Assembly (NCBI GenBank): GCA_035283685.1
Contig: DATETJ010000011.1
Coordinates: 157,994-221,993 of the forward strand
DNA from: Candidatus Bathyarchaeia archaeon
GTDB taxonomy: Archaea; Thermoproteota; Bathyarchaeia; Bathyarchaeales; Bathyarchaeaceae
DNA: 64,000 nt
Direction: 5' to 3'
Positions within the stretch are counted from its first letter, which is position 1. Every line of letters starts with the position of its first letter. This document shows, piece after piece, positions 17,535 through 25,354 of this stretch. The position numbers and the translations under genes are program-made. The notes under the pieces are model-generated. The model did no database searches, had not been told where the DNA came from, and saw only the letters and a list, made by a program, of their open reading frames with translations.

Positions 17535-18089
17535 TCACTTTCTAGAACTTCGGTGCAGCCAGCCTCTTCCGCCCTTCTTGAGCTGCAAGTTCTTCTTCCG
17601 ACCCACTCGACGTGGCACAGCCTCTTCCAGTTGTTGCGCACGCGTGACACGCCTCTGCGTGTTTATCATGGTGCGAGCGAACTTACCCCATCCACCCACT
17701 GAAGGATGAGGAGGAATAAAACGCTCAGCATTCTCAATCTTGTGTACACGCAGAATCTCCTTCAAATCCAACAGCTTAAAGTCACGGGTAGCAATTATCA
17801 CCGTGCCGCGTTCGACAAACAACAACTCAAAGTTCCGGCTCGCCATGCCCTCTGCCCTAGCCTTGTCATCGATGCGATCCCGCCACAAGAGCCGCCACTC
17901 GTTTCTCACATCACCTACTAGGATTTGGAGATCTGTGGCTTCAGCACTGGATAATCCTCCTGTGCTATCAGGACGGAGCAAAAGCTTATCGAAACTCCTT
18001 TCCGAAACTCTCAGCTGAAGGATAGTATAACGAGTTCCTATTTTATAAGAGATGAAGAATGAAAGGTATAGATGATAAGTACAGACCAA
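17535..18089 (-). CDS. uncharacterised protein
   Basis: The longest frame gives 184 residues, but its first 20 or so codons overlap the AT-rich TATA element at 18037-18049, so the true start is probably further in; a TTG at 17981 is one possibility. The body mixes alpha/beta-looking stretches (FELLFVERGTVIIATRDFKLLDLKEILRVHKI), and the C-terminus is strongly basic (RRVGRKKNLQLKKGGRG). This could fit a nucleic-acid-binding protein. I do not recognise a family. It is divergent from the winged-helix gene at 18134. Confidence 0.5.
   Translation of the reverse strand: MVCTYHLYLSFFISYKIGTRYTILQLRVSERSFDKLLLRPDSTGGLSSAEATDLQILVGDVRNEWRLLWRDRIDDKARAEGMASRNFELLFVERGTVIIATRDFKLLDLKEILRVHKIENAERFIPPHPSVGGWGKFARTMINTQRRVTRAQQLEEAVPRRVGRKKNLQLKKGGRGWLHRSSRK
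18037..18049. promoter_or_regulatory. candidate bidirectional TATA element
   Basis: CCTATTTTATAAG reads as CTTATAAAATAGG on the other strand, so it gives a plausible archaeal TATA box in both directions between the divergent genes at 17535-18089 and 18134-18589. Confidence 0.4.
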
Positions 18090-18133
18090 AAGTACAAATC
18101 ATTAGAGCTAGATTCTCTAGAAAATCGGAATCG

Positions 18134-18589
18134 ATGAACACAGAAATCCCCGGGAGAGCTCTCTCTACCACATGTTCTCCTAGGCTAAAATACAACTTCC
18201 CACAACTGTATGCACGTGGTCTATTCTTGACCATAGAGAAGTTCTTCTCCACCATCAAAAACGGAGATTGGCACCGGGTGGACGAGCTGTCAGATCAGCT
18301 GGGACTTGGAAGCAGCCAGCTTCTCGAATTCTCAAAGTTCCTTTCCAAGCAAGGTCTCCTCAAATACGACGAAGAAGGCAGCAAGATAAGACTTGAGCCC
18401 AAGTGGAAACTCCTTCTCCCAGATGAAGAGATGACGACTGAACCAAAAACCACTGTTGCGACTTTCATAATTCCGCCTGACACCTGCGTTGATGTTCAGT
18501 CGACACAAATCAGAAACCTAAGCAGCGTAGAGCTTGAAGTAAACTTGAGAATGGACGACAGAATCAGGGAGGTGGCAATCAGAATCTAG
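18134..18589 (+). CDS. winged-helix-like protein with beta-rich C-terminal domain
   Basis: The frame opens at 18059, but the ATG at 18134 (151 residues) is preferred because the first ATG is only about 10 bases from a TATA box. The N-terminal half looks like a helix-turn-helix (FFSTIKNGDWHRVDELSDQLG, then LLEFSKFLSKQGLLKYDEE). The C-terminal half is beta-rich (TTVATFIIPPDTCVDVQSTQIRN, VELEVNLRMDDRIREVAIRI). A DNA-binding regulator with a small sensor domain is plausible. Its end overlaps the converging winged-helix gene by 4 bases. Confidence 0.65.
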   Translation: MNTEIPGRALSTTCSPRLKYNFPQLYARGLFLTIEKFFSTIKNGDWHRVDELSDQLGLGSSQLLEFSKFLSKQGLLKYDEEGSKIRLEPKWKLLLPDEEMTTEPKTTVATFIIPPDTCVDVQSTQIRNLSSVELEVNLRMDDRIREVAIRI

Positions 18590-18894
18590 ACCGAAGCTTC
18601 TTCTGAATAAACGAGCTGCTCCGCCTTCTTGAGAACCTCAAGCAGCGTTCGACCGCGATCAGTGATCCTATACATAGTCCGGTCGTTTCCATTGTCGATC
18701 TCTTCTATGAAACCCTTCCTCAACAGATCGTAGAAATACCTGTTGAATCGTTGAAAATTCAGGTTCGACCTGTACATCACCCGCATCTTGTTCGAGGGGT
18801 GTAGGGTGGTTTCCAAAATGTCGACCGTAATGGCTGGCCAACTACGTTTATTCAGTCTCCCTCTCCCCTCGACGTGTTGAAGCGATACATTCAT
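18586..18894 (-). CDS. winged-helix transcriptional regulator (HTH_45-like)
   Basis: A 102-residue single winged-helix protein. NKMRVMYRSNLNFQRFNRYFYDLL (about 36-59) corresponds to KTRMMYQANLSFRQSEKYLKSLL of the gene at 15722-16144. The wing ends in MYRITDRGRTLLEVLKKAEQL, so the two are paralogues. The upstream spacer (18895-19292) carries many ATGCGT sites, which could be its own operator and that of the secreted protein gene beyond. Length is normal for the family. Confidence 0.82.
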   Translation of the reverse strand: MNVSLQHVEGRGRLNKRSWPAITVDILETTLHPSNKMRVMYRSNLNFQRFNRYFYDLLRKGFIEEIDNGNDRTMYRITDRGRTLLEVLKKAEQLVYSEEASV

Positions 18895-19292
18895 GCTTCG
18901 GTATGCGCATTACTAATATGTAGAAACCAATTTATGTTTTATGGATAAGGATTCCACTCATAAAAGTGTCGATAATGCGTCCTTCCTGAGAACTCACCCC
19001 ATGTTATTCCACAAAAAAAGTGAAATATAGCGCATAACGCTTCATGCAATCCACCTAAAGAAGAGTCTAATGAAACGCAGAAAGACGGACGTTGATGCGT
19101 TTGATGTATCTCCTGCAACGATAAAGAAGAACTTAGTTCGCTCTTCCTCAGGCAGCAAGGCCCAGTGAACCGTACGGCCTACGCGTACTACGCATCATTA
19201 ATGCGTATTCGAAGGGTTACTCGACTAGCACGACAGGTATTCACTAACATTCTAGTCGAATGTTCGAGAAAATCTAAAATACAACTGATTAC
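18895..19292. promoter_or_regulatory. 398-base divergent spacer dense in ATGCGT sites
   Basis: No gene is recognised. ATGCGT or its complement occurs at 18975, 19095, 19190 and 19201, with another just inside the next gene at 19314. The palindrome ATGCGCAT lies at 18903-18910. Two sites form the inverted repeat TACGCAT-CATTA-ATGCGTA at 19189-19207. The spacer separates the winged-helix gene (minus) from the secreted protein gene (plus), so both promoters lie here. TCTAAAATAC near 19273-19282 is a TATA candidate for the plus gene. Confidence 0.5.
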
Positions 19293-19916
19293 ATGATAAT
19301 GACTCTGAGGAGAATGCGTTCGTTGTATTCTATGAGCCCCTCAGCTAAAGTGCAATGCAAAAAGACAATAGGCAAGATGCTTGTTCTCATGCTAATCTTG
19401 ATCTCTTCTGCTGCGTCAATGAGATCGGCATTTGCCGACACGACAACTTTTCACATGAACGGAAAAGCAGCTATGGCGCAACTGAGTGACGGATCGTCCT
19501 ACGCTACGGTCATTGCATTTGAAATTTCGAAACCTACAAAGATAACGATGCTTCAATTCATGCTTCAAGACTCTAGCAATGGGATCTTAATCTTTGAACA
19601 GAAGGAACTAGCTTCCAATGAATTCAGCTGGAACTTGGGCGCCTGCAACCTCGACACAGAAATCGCAGGGTTCGCACTGCTCGTAGAATGGAAAGCCATA
19701 ACTCGGCTCCAAAGTGACCACACAAACCAGAAACTCGAAATAGAGCTGCCGGCGCAAGTAACCCTTCACCTCATATCGACGATGATCATGAGGAATGCAG
19801 AAGCCACGTTGAGTTGGAATGGACGCTTCATGCAGGGAGAAGGACAAATTGGACTCACGAACATCGTAAGCGTGATCCATTCCACAGAAGAACCAATACC
19901 GCCTAGTCCTCCATAG
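19293..19916 (+). CDS. secreted protein with signal peptide, unknown function
   Basis: A frame of 207 residues. A basic stretch (KVQCKKTIGK) precedes a hydrophobic core (MLVLMLILISSAASMRSAFA, about 29-48), so it is exported or anchored. The mature part is beta-rich and without cysteine pairs. It ends in a proline-rich EEPIPPSPP tail. Several methionines near the front (19293, 19299, 19314) could start the protein. No family recognised. The ATGCGT-rich spacer upstream suggests regulation together with the divergent winged-helix gene. Confidence 0.6.
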   Translation: MIMTLRRMRSLYSMSPSAKVQCKKTIGKMLVLMLILISSAASMRSAFADTTTFHMNGKAAMAQLSDGSSYATVIAFEISKPTKITMLQFMLQDSSNGILIFEQKELASNEFSWNLGACNLDTEIAGFALLVEWKAITRLQSDHTNQKLEIELPAQVTLHLISTMIMRNAEATLSWNGRFMQGEGQIGLTNIVSVIHSTEEPIPPSPP

Positions 19917-19925
19917 CGCGCGCAC
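19916..19925. other. GCGCGCGCAC element at gene 3' end
   Basis: This ten-base tract begins at the last base of the TAG stop of the secreted protein gene and lies downstream of the minus-strand tRNA-Arg. It therefore sits between two converging 3' ends, which argues that the element class is not simply a promoter motif. Confidence 0.35.
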
Positions 19926-19988
19926 CCACAACGGATAAAGACCTGTGCTTTCTGTACGAAGCTTGTGGGACTTGAACCCAAATAGGAG

Positions 19989-20064
19989 CGGGCCCGGAGG
20001 GATTTGAACCCTCGTTCTCCGGCTCCGAAGGCCGGTGCCTTGATCCGGGCTGGGCAACGGGCCC
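19989..20064 (-). tRNA. tRNA-Arg(TCG)
   Basis: The minus strand folds as a full cloverleaf. Acceptor GGGCCCG pairs with CGGGCCC, the anticodon stem CCGGC/GCCGG encloses loop CTTCGGA (anticodon TCG), and the T arm is GAGGG-TTCAAAT-CCCTC. The discriminator is G, and CCA is not encoded. No intron is needed to close the fold. A TATA-like CTTTTATCA lies upstream near 20092-20100. It follows the HD-domain gene on the same strand. Confidence 0.93.
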
Positions 20065-20104
20065 TCTCTAGAGCTATGACAGCTTGAGTTGTGATAAAAG
20101 CTTT

Positions 20105-20818
20105 TTATGGCGATTTTCGGGGTTTCTGACGTCTTTGTCTTAGTTTTTCTAGAGTTTTGGGCACGGCTTCCCACCCTTTTTGCGTTTTGGCGTTGATGAT
20201 TTGAAAGGCTTCTTTGGCGGTGATGCGATTTAGTTCCGAGCCTGTCGCCTGTCTGAGCAAGTATTGCGCTGCGTTTAAGACTTCGCCGTTTAGCCTTGAA
20301 TCAGCCATGTCTGCCAAGTGTACGATTAGTGCTTCGGCTGTTCTAGGTCCCATCGGTCCGTGTTGCCAGCCCATGTGAGCAACGATTATGTGAACTAGGT
20401 TGAGAGGAAAGCCTCTTTGAATGAGTTCAGCTACTCCCAATGTGAGGTGGTCGAGACGTTCAGCGAGCGGTGCCGTGACGTAGGTACCGTTCTCCCGTTC
20501 AACGTACGTTAACGCTTTGAAGATATCATGGAGTAGTGCGCCGGCTACAACTAGGTCTCGGTCAACCGTCTCATTGTACACATTCTCTACGGTGTCACAT
20601 AAGGCCAAAGCGATGTTCGTTGTCGAGATCATGTGCTCGACTAGACCGCCAGGATAACTGTGATGATGCGATAAGCCCGCAGGCGATTTTTCAAGGGGCA
20701 TTCCTGCGTACACTTTGCCTTCTATCTTGATTGTGGGGTCTTCTATTAAGGCAGCGACTTTTTGCCGCAGTGTCTTGCCTGCAATTTTGTTGATTGCTCT
20801 TTTCAGTTTTGGGTCCAC
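20105..20818 (-). CDS. HD-domain phosphohydrolase, YhaM/Cbf1-like
   Basis: A 237-residue protein with GTG start at 20818. Metal-binding residues are visible: HHHSYPGGLVEH (His51-53 and His62), LLHDIFKA (His97-Asp98) and VHLADMADS (Asp near 179). The spacing of the HH-(S/A)Y-GGL-EH block matches the HD domain of bacterial YhaM/Cbf1 3'-5' exoribonucleases, but the N-terminal OB domain is absent. It is the last gene of an operon with taw1, translin and endonuclease V, which favours a nucleic-acid or nucleotide substrate. Exact substrate is inferred only. Confidence 0.82.
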   Translation of the reverse strand: MDPKLKRAINKIAGKTLRQKVAALIEDPTIKIEGKVYAGMPLEKSPAGLSHHHSYPGGLVEHMISTTNIALALCDTVENVYNETVDRDLVVAGALLHDIFKALTYVERENGTYVTAPLAERLDHLTLGVAELIQRGFPLNLVHIIVAHMGWQHGPMGPRTAEALIVHLADMADSRLNGEVLNAAQYLLRQATGSELNRITAKEAFQIINAKTQKGWEAVPKTLEKLRQRRQKPRKSP

Positions 20819-20846
20819 GTTCTGGTTTTTCTCCTCTTGTTGATAG

Positions 20847-21518
20847 TTATGGGTGGGTTATTTTTCGTTTGCGTAAATCTCTTTCTTTCGTTGCCAAGGT
20901 GTGGGCTGTGTAGATGGGTTCAGGCACTCTTGCCGATTTGGTGCAATGTTTGACGATTTCGATGGCTCTGTTCAATGAAATCTTGTGGCCGACGCTGACG
21001 TAGACTGGCTGCTCGTTTTCCTTTCTGCTCAGCGCCGCGCCTAAGACCTCGCCTTTATCGGTTATTGGGGACCAACCTTCTGGGCTCGCTGAATCGACGC
21101 TCCCATAGAGGAGGCTCTTTGCCACGCCGACAGTTGGCTTGTCTGTAAGTAGTCCCAAATGGCTGGCGAACCCAAGTCGACGGGGATGTGCTATTCCTTG
21201 AGCGTCGACCAGAAAGACATCTGGCTGTATCTTAAGCTTCTTGATGGCTGCTCGTGCTGGTTTGATTTCTCTGAAAGACAAAAGAGTGGGAATGTAGGGA
21301 AAGCTTGTCTTCACTGTTGCTATCTGGGCTTCAACAAGCGACAATGTTGCGTACCTGAGTACGGCAACTGCACCAATGGCAAAGTCTTCGACATAGGCTA
21401 CGTCGACTCCTGCAACATAATTGAGCCTCTCAGGAAGCGTGTCTTCCCTTATGACTTGTTTCGACAATCGTAGCTGAAGCTGCCGAGCCTTTTCAACCGA
21501 GAACTTGCCGCGTAGCAT
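20847..21518 (-). CDS. nfi: endonuclease V
   Basis: A 223-residue protein of normal family length. The catalytic acidic residues are recognisable: Asp39 in VAGVDVAYVED, Glu84 in LSFREIKPA, and Asp105 with His111 in FLVDAQGIAHPRRLG. TDKPTVGVAKSLLYG follows. Endonuclease V cuts the second phosphodiester bond 3' of deoxyinosine in DNA, and in many organisms of inosine in RNA. It is 28 bases from the HD gene and 12 bases from the translin gene, all in one direction. The linkage to tRNA and RNA genes raises an RNA role. Confidence 0.94.
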   Translation of the reverse strand: MLRGKFSVEKARQLQLRLSKQVIREDTLPERLNYVAGVDVAYVEDFAIGAVAVLRYATLSLVEAQIATVKTSFPYIPTLLSFREIKPARAAIKKLKIQPDVFLVDAQGIAHPRRLGFASHLGLLTDKPTVGVAKSLLYGSVDSASPEGWSPITDKGEVLGAALSRKENEQPVYVSVGHKISLNRAIEIVKHCTKSARVPEPIYTAHTLATKERDLRKRKITHP

Positions 21519-21530
21519 GCTCTTTTAGCT

Positions 21531-22178
21531 CTACTTTTGGCGCTTGGTTCTTTGCTTGACTAGTTTTTCAAGGTTTTTCATGCATTTTTCAAGTGAGCTG
21601 CGTCGAGCTTCGATTGTTATGTCGCCTCGTGTGGTTTCGATCAAGTGTCGTGCCACATCGCTTTTTCGGCGGAGTCCGGGCACAAGCATGTACGCTTCGT
21701 CCATGGCCATGAGTTCAACATAGATTTCCTCCATTAGCTGTAGGCTTTGTTCAGCTGTTTTCACGTCTTCTCTGCGAAGTGAGTCCAGGGCTCGTCTTCT
21801 TAATTCGCCGATTACGTCTGCTAGTCCAAGGACGTAGTCGATTGACGGCGCGTCGATTTCCTCGGGTCTGATGAAACGATTCTCCTCAACAAGAGTCAGT
21901 AGTGTCTGCGCTTCTGCGTACTCTTGATGAGCTGCGTTTACTAAGCCTGAGTAAGACATGTCTGGATAAGTTTCGGCAATAGAATGCAGTTTGATGAAGA
22001 GTTCAGTGGTTTCTTTCAACAGTTTCTTGGCCTCTTTGAACCTTTGCTGATGTGTAAATAAAATGGCTTGTTTGGAGAGCCGTGTGGCTCGGCGCATGTC
22101 GCGCTGAACTTCTTCGTGTATTTTCTCACGCTTTTGTAGTTCATTCTGAATCTTACTTAGCAGGGTCTTCAACGACAA
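21531..22178 (-). CDS. translin family protein
   Basis: An almost wholly helical 215-residue protein: REKIHEEVQRDMRRATRLSKQAILFTHQ near the N-terminus, the family's YAEAQTLLTLVEENRF, DYVLGLADVIGELRRRALDSLRREDVKTAEQ, and a basic C-terminus. These match the archaeal homologues of eukaryotic translin/TRAX, octameric single-stranded nucleic-acid binders. The TRAX-type catalytic acidic residues cannot be assigned with confidence by eye. The start is a TTG at 22178. It lies between taw1 and endonuclease V in a tight operon. Confidence 0.88.
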   Translation of the reverse strand: MSLKTLLSKIQNELQKREKIHEEVQRDMRRATRLSKQAILFTHQQRFKEAKKLLKETTELFIKLHSIAETYPDMSYSGLVNAAHQEYAEAQTLLTLVEENRFIRPEEIDAPSIDYVLGLADVIGELRRRALDSLRREDVKTAEQSLQLMEEIYVELMAMDEAYMLVPGLRRKSDVARHLIETTRGDITIEARRSSLEKCMKNLEKLVKQRTKRQK

Positions 22179-22212
22179 GGTGGGTAACCGTCCAGTTAGG
22201 TTATTGAGAGCT

Positions 22213-23172
22213 TCATGTTAGCCTAATAGGCTTTTGCAGCCTGCTCAAGAGGACAACTCGGCTTTCAGATGCTTCATCAAGCACGTGGTATCCTGTTCCT
22301 TCCGCTAATTCTTTCGCGAACGTGTTGATCTCCATGTGGCTTGGCGTGTTCTCGTATTCGAGGCGGAGTTGAGAGAAGCCAACGTGCATGTAGCTTTCTG
22401 GTTCAACGTAAGTGGGATTGGCTTTCTTGATCAGCTTTGCGTAGAGTTCGGGGTGCGCCAGATTGTGATGCTTAACAAGAGTAAGTCTGAGCACGGTGGG
22501 ACAACTGAAGCTGGGAAGATGGCTTAGAGTTTCATTTAGCCTAGTCCAAGCGTTTGGGAACTGCGGGCGACATGTTTCGAGAAAAGTTTTCTCATCGTAG
22601 GCACAGAGCGAAACATACAGCTGGGTTGGTTCTTCGCTGAGTCTGCTCAGCGCTTCGGGTATGGTTCCATTTGAAACCAAGAACGTCGTGAATCCCCGCT
22701 TGTTGAACAGGCGAAGCAATGCGCTCAAGTGTGGGTAGAGGGTGGGTTCGCCTGTAAGGCTTATTGCCACGTGTCCTGGTTTCAGGGCTTCTCTGAGTTT
22801 CCATTCGTCGGTTTTTGGGTTGCCCTTGTAGCCTGTTAGTATCTTTCTTTGCGCTTCGAGGCACCCTTCAACAATCCGTTCAGGGTCATCCCAGCGTGCA
22901 TCTGGCGTCTCTCTCCATCTGAGGTCGGGCTTGTCGCCACTGTGTGCTCGCCAGCAGAAACTGCAATGCATATTGCAGTAGTGGACAGCCGGCGTCATCT
23001 GAACGCATTTGTGCGTTTTGATACCGTAGAACTTCTGTTTGTAGCATGGGCGCTGATTGACGAGGGCTTCATGGAACCATCGGCAGCGTTTGACTGCTGA
23101 GTGTGAGCCTATTAAGTGGTATTTCTGTGTCTTCAGTAGCTGGGTGAGTTTGTCTGGAATTTCATTGTGCAA
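22213..23172 (-). CDS. taw1: 4-demethylwyosine synthase Taw1/TYW1
   Basis: A 319-residue radical SAM enzyme. Two iron-sulfur clusters are indicated: Cys66-x3-Cys70-x2-Cys73 (YCNMHCSFC) and Cys30, Cys43, Cys56, at the same spacing as in archaeal TYW1. It forms the tricyclic base 4-demethylwyosine from m1G37 of tRNA-Phe with pyruvate, following Trm5, whose gene is at 34281-35390. The TTG start at 23172 has GAGGGG about 10 bases upstream. It is the first gene of the operon with translin, endonuclease V and an HD protein. Confidence 0.95.
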   Translation of the reverse strand: MHNEIPDKLTQLLKTQKYHLIGSHSAVKRCRWFHEALVNQRPCYKQKFYGIKTHKCVQMTPAVHYCNMHCSFCWRAHSGDKPDLRWRETPDARWDDPERIVEGCLEAQRKILTGYKGNPKTDEWKLREALKPGHVAISLTGEPTLYPHLSALLRLFNKRGFTTFLVSNGTIPEALSRLSEEPTQLYVSLCAYDEKTFLETCRPQFPNAWTRLNETLSHLPSFSCPTVLRLTLVKHHNLAHPELYAKLIKKANPTYVEPESYMHVGFSQLRLEYENTPSHMEINTFAKELAEGTGYHVLDEASESRVVLLSRLQKPIRLT

Positions 23173-23245
23173 GCAGGTGCCCCCTCTTTGAAGCCAGGTA
23201 GCCGTGTTCTTCCATTAAAACGTGGCTGTCGCGTTCTGTTGAAGA

Positions 23246-23253
23246 TTTATATG
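23246..23253 (+). promoter_or_regulatory. TATA box candidate for polyferredoxin gene
   Basis: TTTATATG in an AT-rich stretch about 95 bases upstream of the TTG start at 23346 would place transcription start near 23275 and leave a leader of about 70 bases. Confidence 0.35.
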
Positions 23254-23345
23254 CAACTTAAGCCTTTCACGTCTCTAAAAACGTAACATAGACGCTGTTA
23301 ACTGAGCCAATATCTCTGTCATTGAACGCTGGGTGAGAAGAAAGG

Positions 23346-24338
23346 TTGAGTAAGGAAAGAGAACCACAAAAAGATATGAAGCCCAGAGCCGACGAGGCTA
23401 GAACCCCGGGTCTCAGAAAACGACTGTTGAGATTTCAAACCGCAAGAGTCATCGTGCAGTTGTTTCTATTTTTCTTGTTCAACGCAGTTTTTCTGGGTTT
23501 GGGACCATGGCCTATACTTCTGCCTGTAACTGGGTTGCTGGGCGTTCCAACTAAGACTATGGGAGACGCGTTCGGTGCGTTGCAATACATGCTCTATTTG
23601 CTGATTCCACCATGGCTTGCCATAGCGTCAATATTCGTGGCTTCGGTTCTTGTTGGTCGAGCTTTCTGCGCGTGGGCTTGCCCGTTCGGCTTGGTTCAAG
23701 ACATACTAGAAGTCATGAAGAGAAGACACACAACGGTTTCGCCACGCACTCACAGTCAGATGGTTAATGTGAAGTATTTTGTCCTGATTGCGACGCTACT
23801 AGTCTCTGGTCTTCTGACTTTATCTATCGTTGGTGGACTTGGAAGAGGCTACCAGGATGCGCTAGGAGTCTTCGCCATGGCTCCGTTCAATGCGTTAAGC
23901 CCAGCAGATACATTGTTCGCTGTGATTCCCCGAACGGTTTTGGATGTGCGTCATACGCTGCCTCTGTTCTTTGAGCCTAGTGCTGATGCTGCTGGCTTGA
24001 TTGCCAACTCGATATCTTCTAGTCAAGCGCTGTTTTGGGCTCGATTGGTAGTCCTTGGATTGACCTTGGCTCTTGCTGTGTATGTCCCAAGGGGCTGGTG
24101 CCGATACTTTTGTCCTCAAGGCGCTTTGTCAGCCATCCTAATGCGCTTCAGCTTCCTAGGTTTGAAACGTGATCCTGTGCGCTGTGGAAAAGACTGCCGC
24201 GACTGTGTCAAAGCCTGTCCCATGGTGGTTCCTATATTGGATGAGCCATGGGAGAAATTCACGCACCCCGAATGCATAATGTGTCTGAAATGCGTCGATG
24301 CTTGTTCAACAGCGGCTATAAGACCGAAGTTTCCATGA
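23346..24338 (+). CDS. membrane 4Fe-4S polyferredoxin (NapH/CcoG-like)
   Basis: A 330-residue protein with several membrane segments (about 30-52, 77-100, 133-155, 225-250). Two Cys-rich pairs at the membrane edge, FCAWACPFGLVQD and WCRYFCPQGALS, match the Fer4_5 repeat of NapH-type proteins. Two classical clusters follow at the C-terminus (CGKDCRDCVKACP, CIMCLKCVDACS). Such proteins pass electrons across or along the membrane to periplasmic or quinone-linked redox enzymes. The TTG start has GAAAGG immediately upstream. The partner enzyme is not adjacent. Confidence 0.88.
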   Translation: MSKEREPQKDMKPRADEARTPGLRKRLLRFQTARVIVQLFLFFLFNAVFLGLGPWPILLPVTGLLGVPTKTMGDAFGALQYMLYLLIPPWLAIASIFVASVLVGRAFCAWACPFGLVQDILEVMKRRHTTVSPRTHSQMVNVKYFVLIATLLVSGLLTLSIVGGLGRGYQDALGVFAMAPFNALSPADTLFAVIPRTVLDVRHTLPLFFEPSADAAGLIANSISSSQALFWARLVVLGLTLALAVYVPRGWCRYFCPQGALSAILMRFSFLGLKRDPVRCGKDCRDCVKACPMVVPILDEPWEKFTHPECIMCLKCVDACSTAAIRPKFP

Positions 24339-24344
24339 GCGCAG

Positions 24345-24749
24345 TTATCTCAGGCGAGCAAGTGCCTCTTTTTCATTATTCCAGTGAAGCATTTGGAGGG
24401 CTTCCTCTTTTGTTGTCCAAACGTAGTCAGCGACTTCTGATTTCTGCAGTTTTATAGGTTCCTTTGAGTTAGCTTCGACTACATAGCTTGAAACCACGTG
24501 TCTGATGTGTCTGAAGAAGAACTCGTAGTTATGCACTTTGCCTATTATTTTGATGTTCCTTAGGCCTGTTTCCTCAGAGATTTCTCTTTGCAATCCTTCG
24601 GTTTCGGTTTCGCCGTTGTTTACTCCACCCTTGAGCAATCGCCAACGATGCCGTCGAGCTGAGTAATCGATTTTCTTGAGAATCAGAACTTTCTTTGCGT
24701 TGTCAACTTCGTCGAAGATAACTGCCTGAACTTCCCGTCGCACCATCAA
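24345..24749 (-). CDS. Nudix hydrolase
   Basis: A 134-residue protein with a full Nudix box G-x5-E-x7-R-E-x2-E-E-x-G, visible as GGVNNGETETEGLQREISEE followed by TGL. It hydrolyses nucleoside diphosphates linked to another group. The YSARRHRWRLLKGG lead-in resembles diadenosine-polyphosphate and mutT-like members, but the specificity is not readable. It converges on the polyferredoxin gene with a 6-base gap. Confidence 0.9.
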   Translation of the reverse strand: MMVRREVQAVIFDEVDNAKKVLILKKIDYSARRHRWRLLKGGVNNGETETEGLQREISEETGLRNIKIIGKVHNYEFFFRHIRHVVSSYVVEANSKEPIKLQKSEVADYVWTTKEEALQMLHWNNEKEALARLR

Positions 24750-25110
24750 AGGGTTTTCGCCTGCCTTCCCTCAGTCACAGCGTTGTTTTGCCTTATTTGA
24801 ATAGCGAACTAAAAACTTAATGTTTTCTTGTTGAATAGGGTTGTGCTTTTCAATTTTACATTGAAAGGGTGAGTTTCTCCATGACGCGCGCACTATTTTT
24901 GCGAGTGAAAGAGGTTTCAGCCCGTGATTCTGGTTCGCGACGCGAGATTGAGAGTTAACCTAGTTTATACATTTATGTTTGTTCTGTGGAGAGTAAATAG
25001 AGATATTAATTGTAATTACATTTTCAGCATTACGCGAGATCCTAGCGTCGGACATGTGGTTTCTTTTAATGTTTAATAGGGTTGAGCAGCATTCTTCTTA
25101 GCGAGCATTT
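24750..25110. other. 361-base spacer with hairpin and GCGCGC element
   Basis: No gene is recognised. An inverted repeat TTTCAAT-TTTAC-ATTGAAA lies at 24848-24866 and can extend by a wobble pair and a C-G pair. CGCGCGCAC lies at 24885-24893 and TCGCG-A-CGCGA at 24935-24945. TTTAATGTTTAATAGG near 25065-25080 is a TATA candidate for the small gene at 25111. Confidence 0.4.
24885..24893. other. GCGCGC spacer element (CGCGCGCAC)
   Basis: The nine bases are identical to those at 968-976. The tract is followed by TATTTTT. It lies in a spacer between the Nudix gene start and the next plus-strand gene. Confidence 0.4.
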
Positions 25111-25338
25111 ATGAGCAGGAGTAAGGGCGAAGAAAAAGCGGCATATCGTCCGCCTGTGCCGTTGCCGAGACGTCCTGAACGCCCCGAAGAGTCAGGTTGG
25201 CCTTCTCCAACGCCGATGCCTGCGCCAGCTACTGAGGATCTGGGTAGAGCTATGAAGCAAGTGCTTGATAGATTAGAAGCGATTGAGAAGCGTTTGGAAA
25301 ACATCGAGAAAATGTTGATGACGCGTCAGCCAGTTTAG
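25111..25338 (+). CDS. small proline-rich protein with C-terminal coiled coil
   Basis: A 75-residue protein. The first half is rich in proline, arginine and glutamate (PPVPLPRRPERPEESGWPSP). The last third is a regular heptad helix (MKQVLDRLEAIEKRLENIEK) that should oligomerise. The ATG start follows a TATA-like stretch by about 35 bases. I do not recognise a family, but the layout is seen in small archaeal adaptor-like proteins. Function unknown. Confidence 0.55.
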   Translation: MSRSKGEEKAAYRPPVPLPRRPERPEESGWPSPTPMPAPATEDLGRAMKQVLDRLEAIEKRLENIEKMLMTRQPV

Positions 25339-25354
25339 CTACCAGTACGCACGT

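Noticed and set aside
17706-18018. Plus-strand frames of 71 and 92 residues
   Set aside because: They are antisense to the minus-strand frame at 17535-18089, are serine/arginine-rich without structure, and lack start signals.
19608-20174. 188-residue minus-strand frame
   Set aside because: It runs straight through tRNA-Arg and the antisense of the secreted protein gene and shows no domain.
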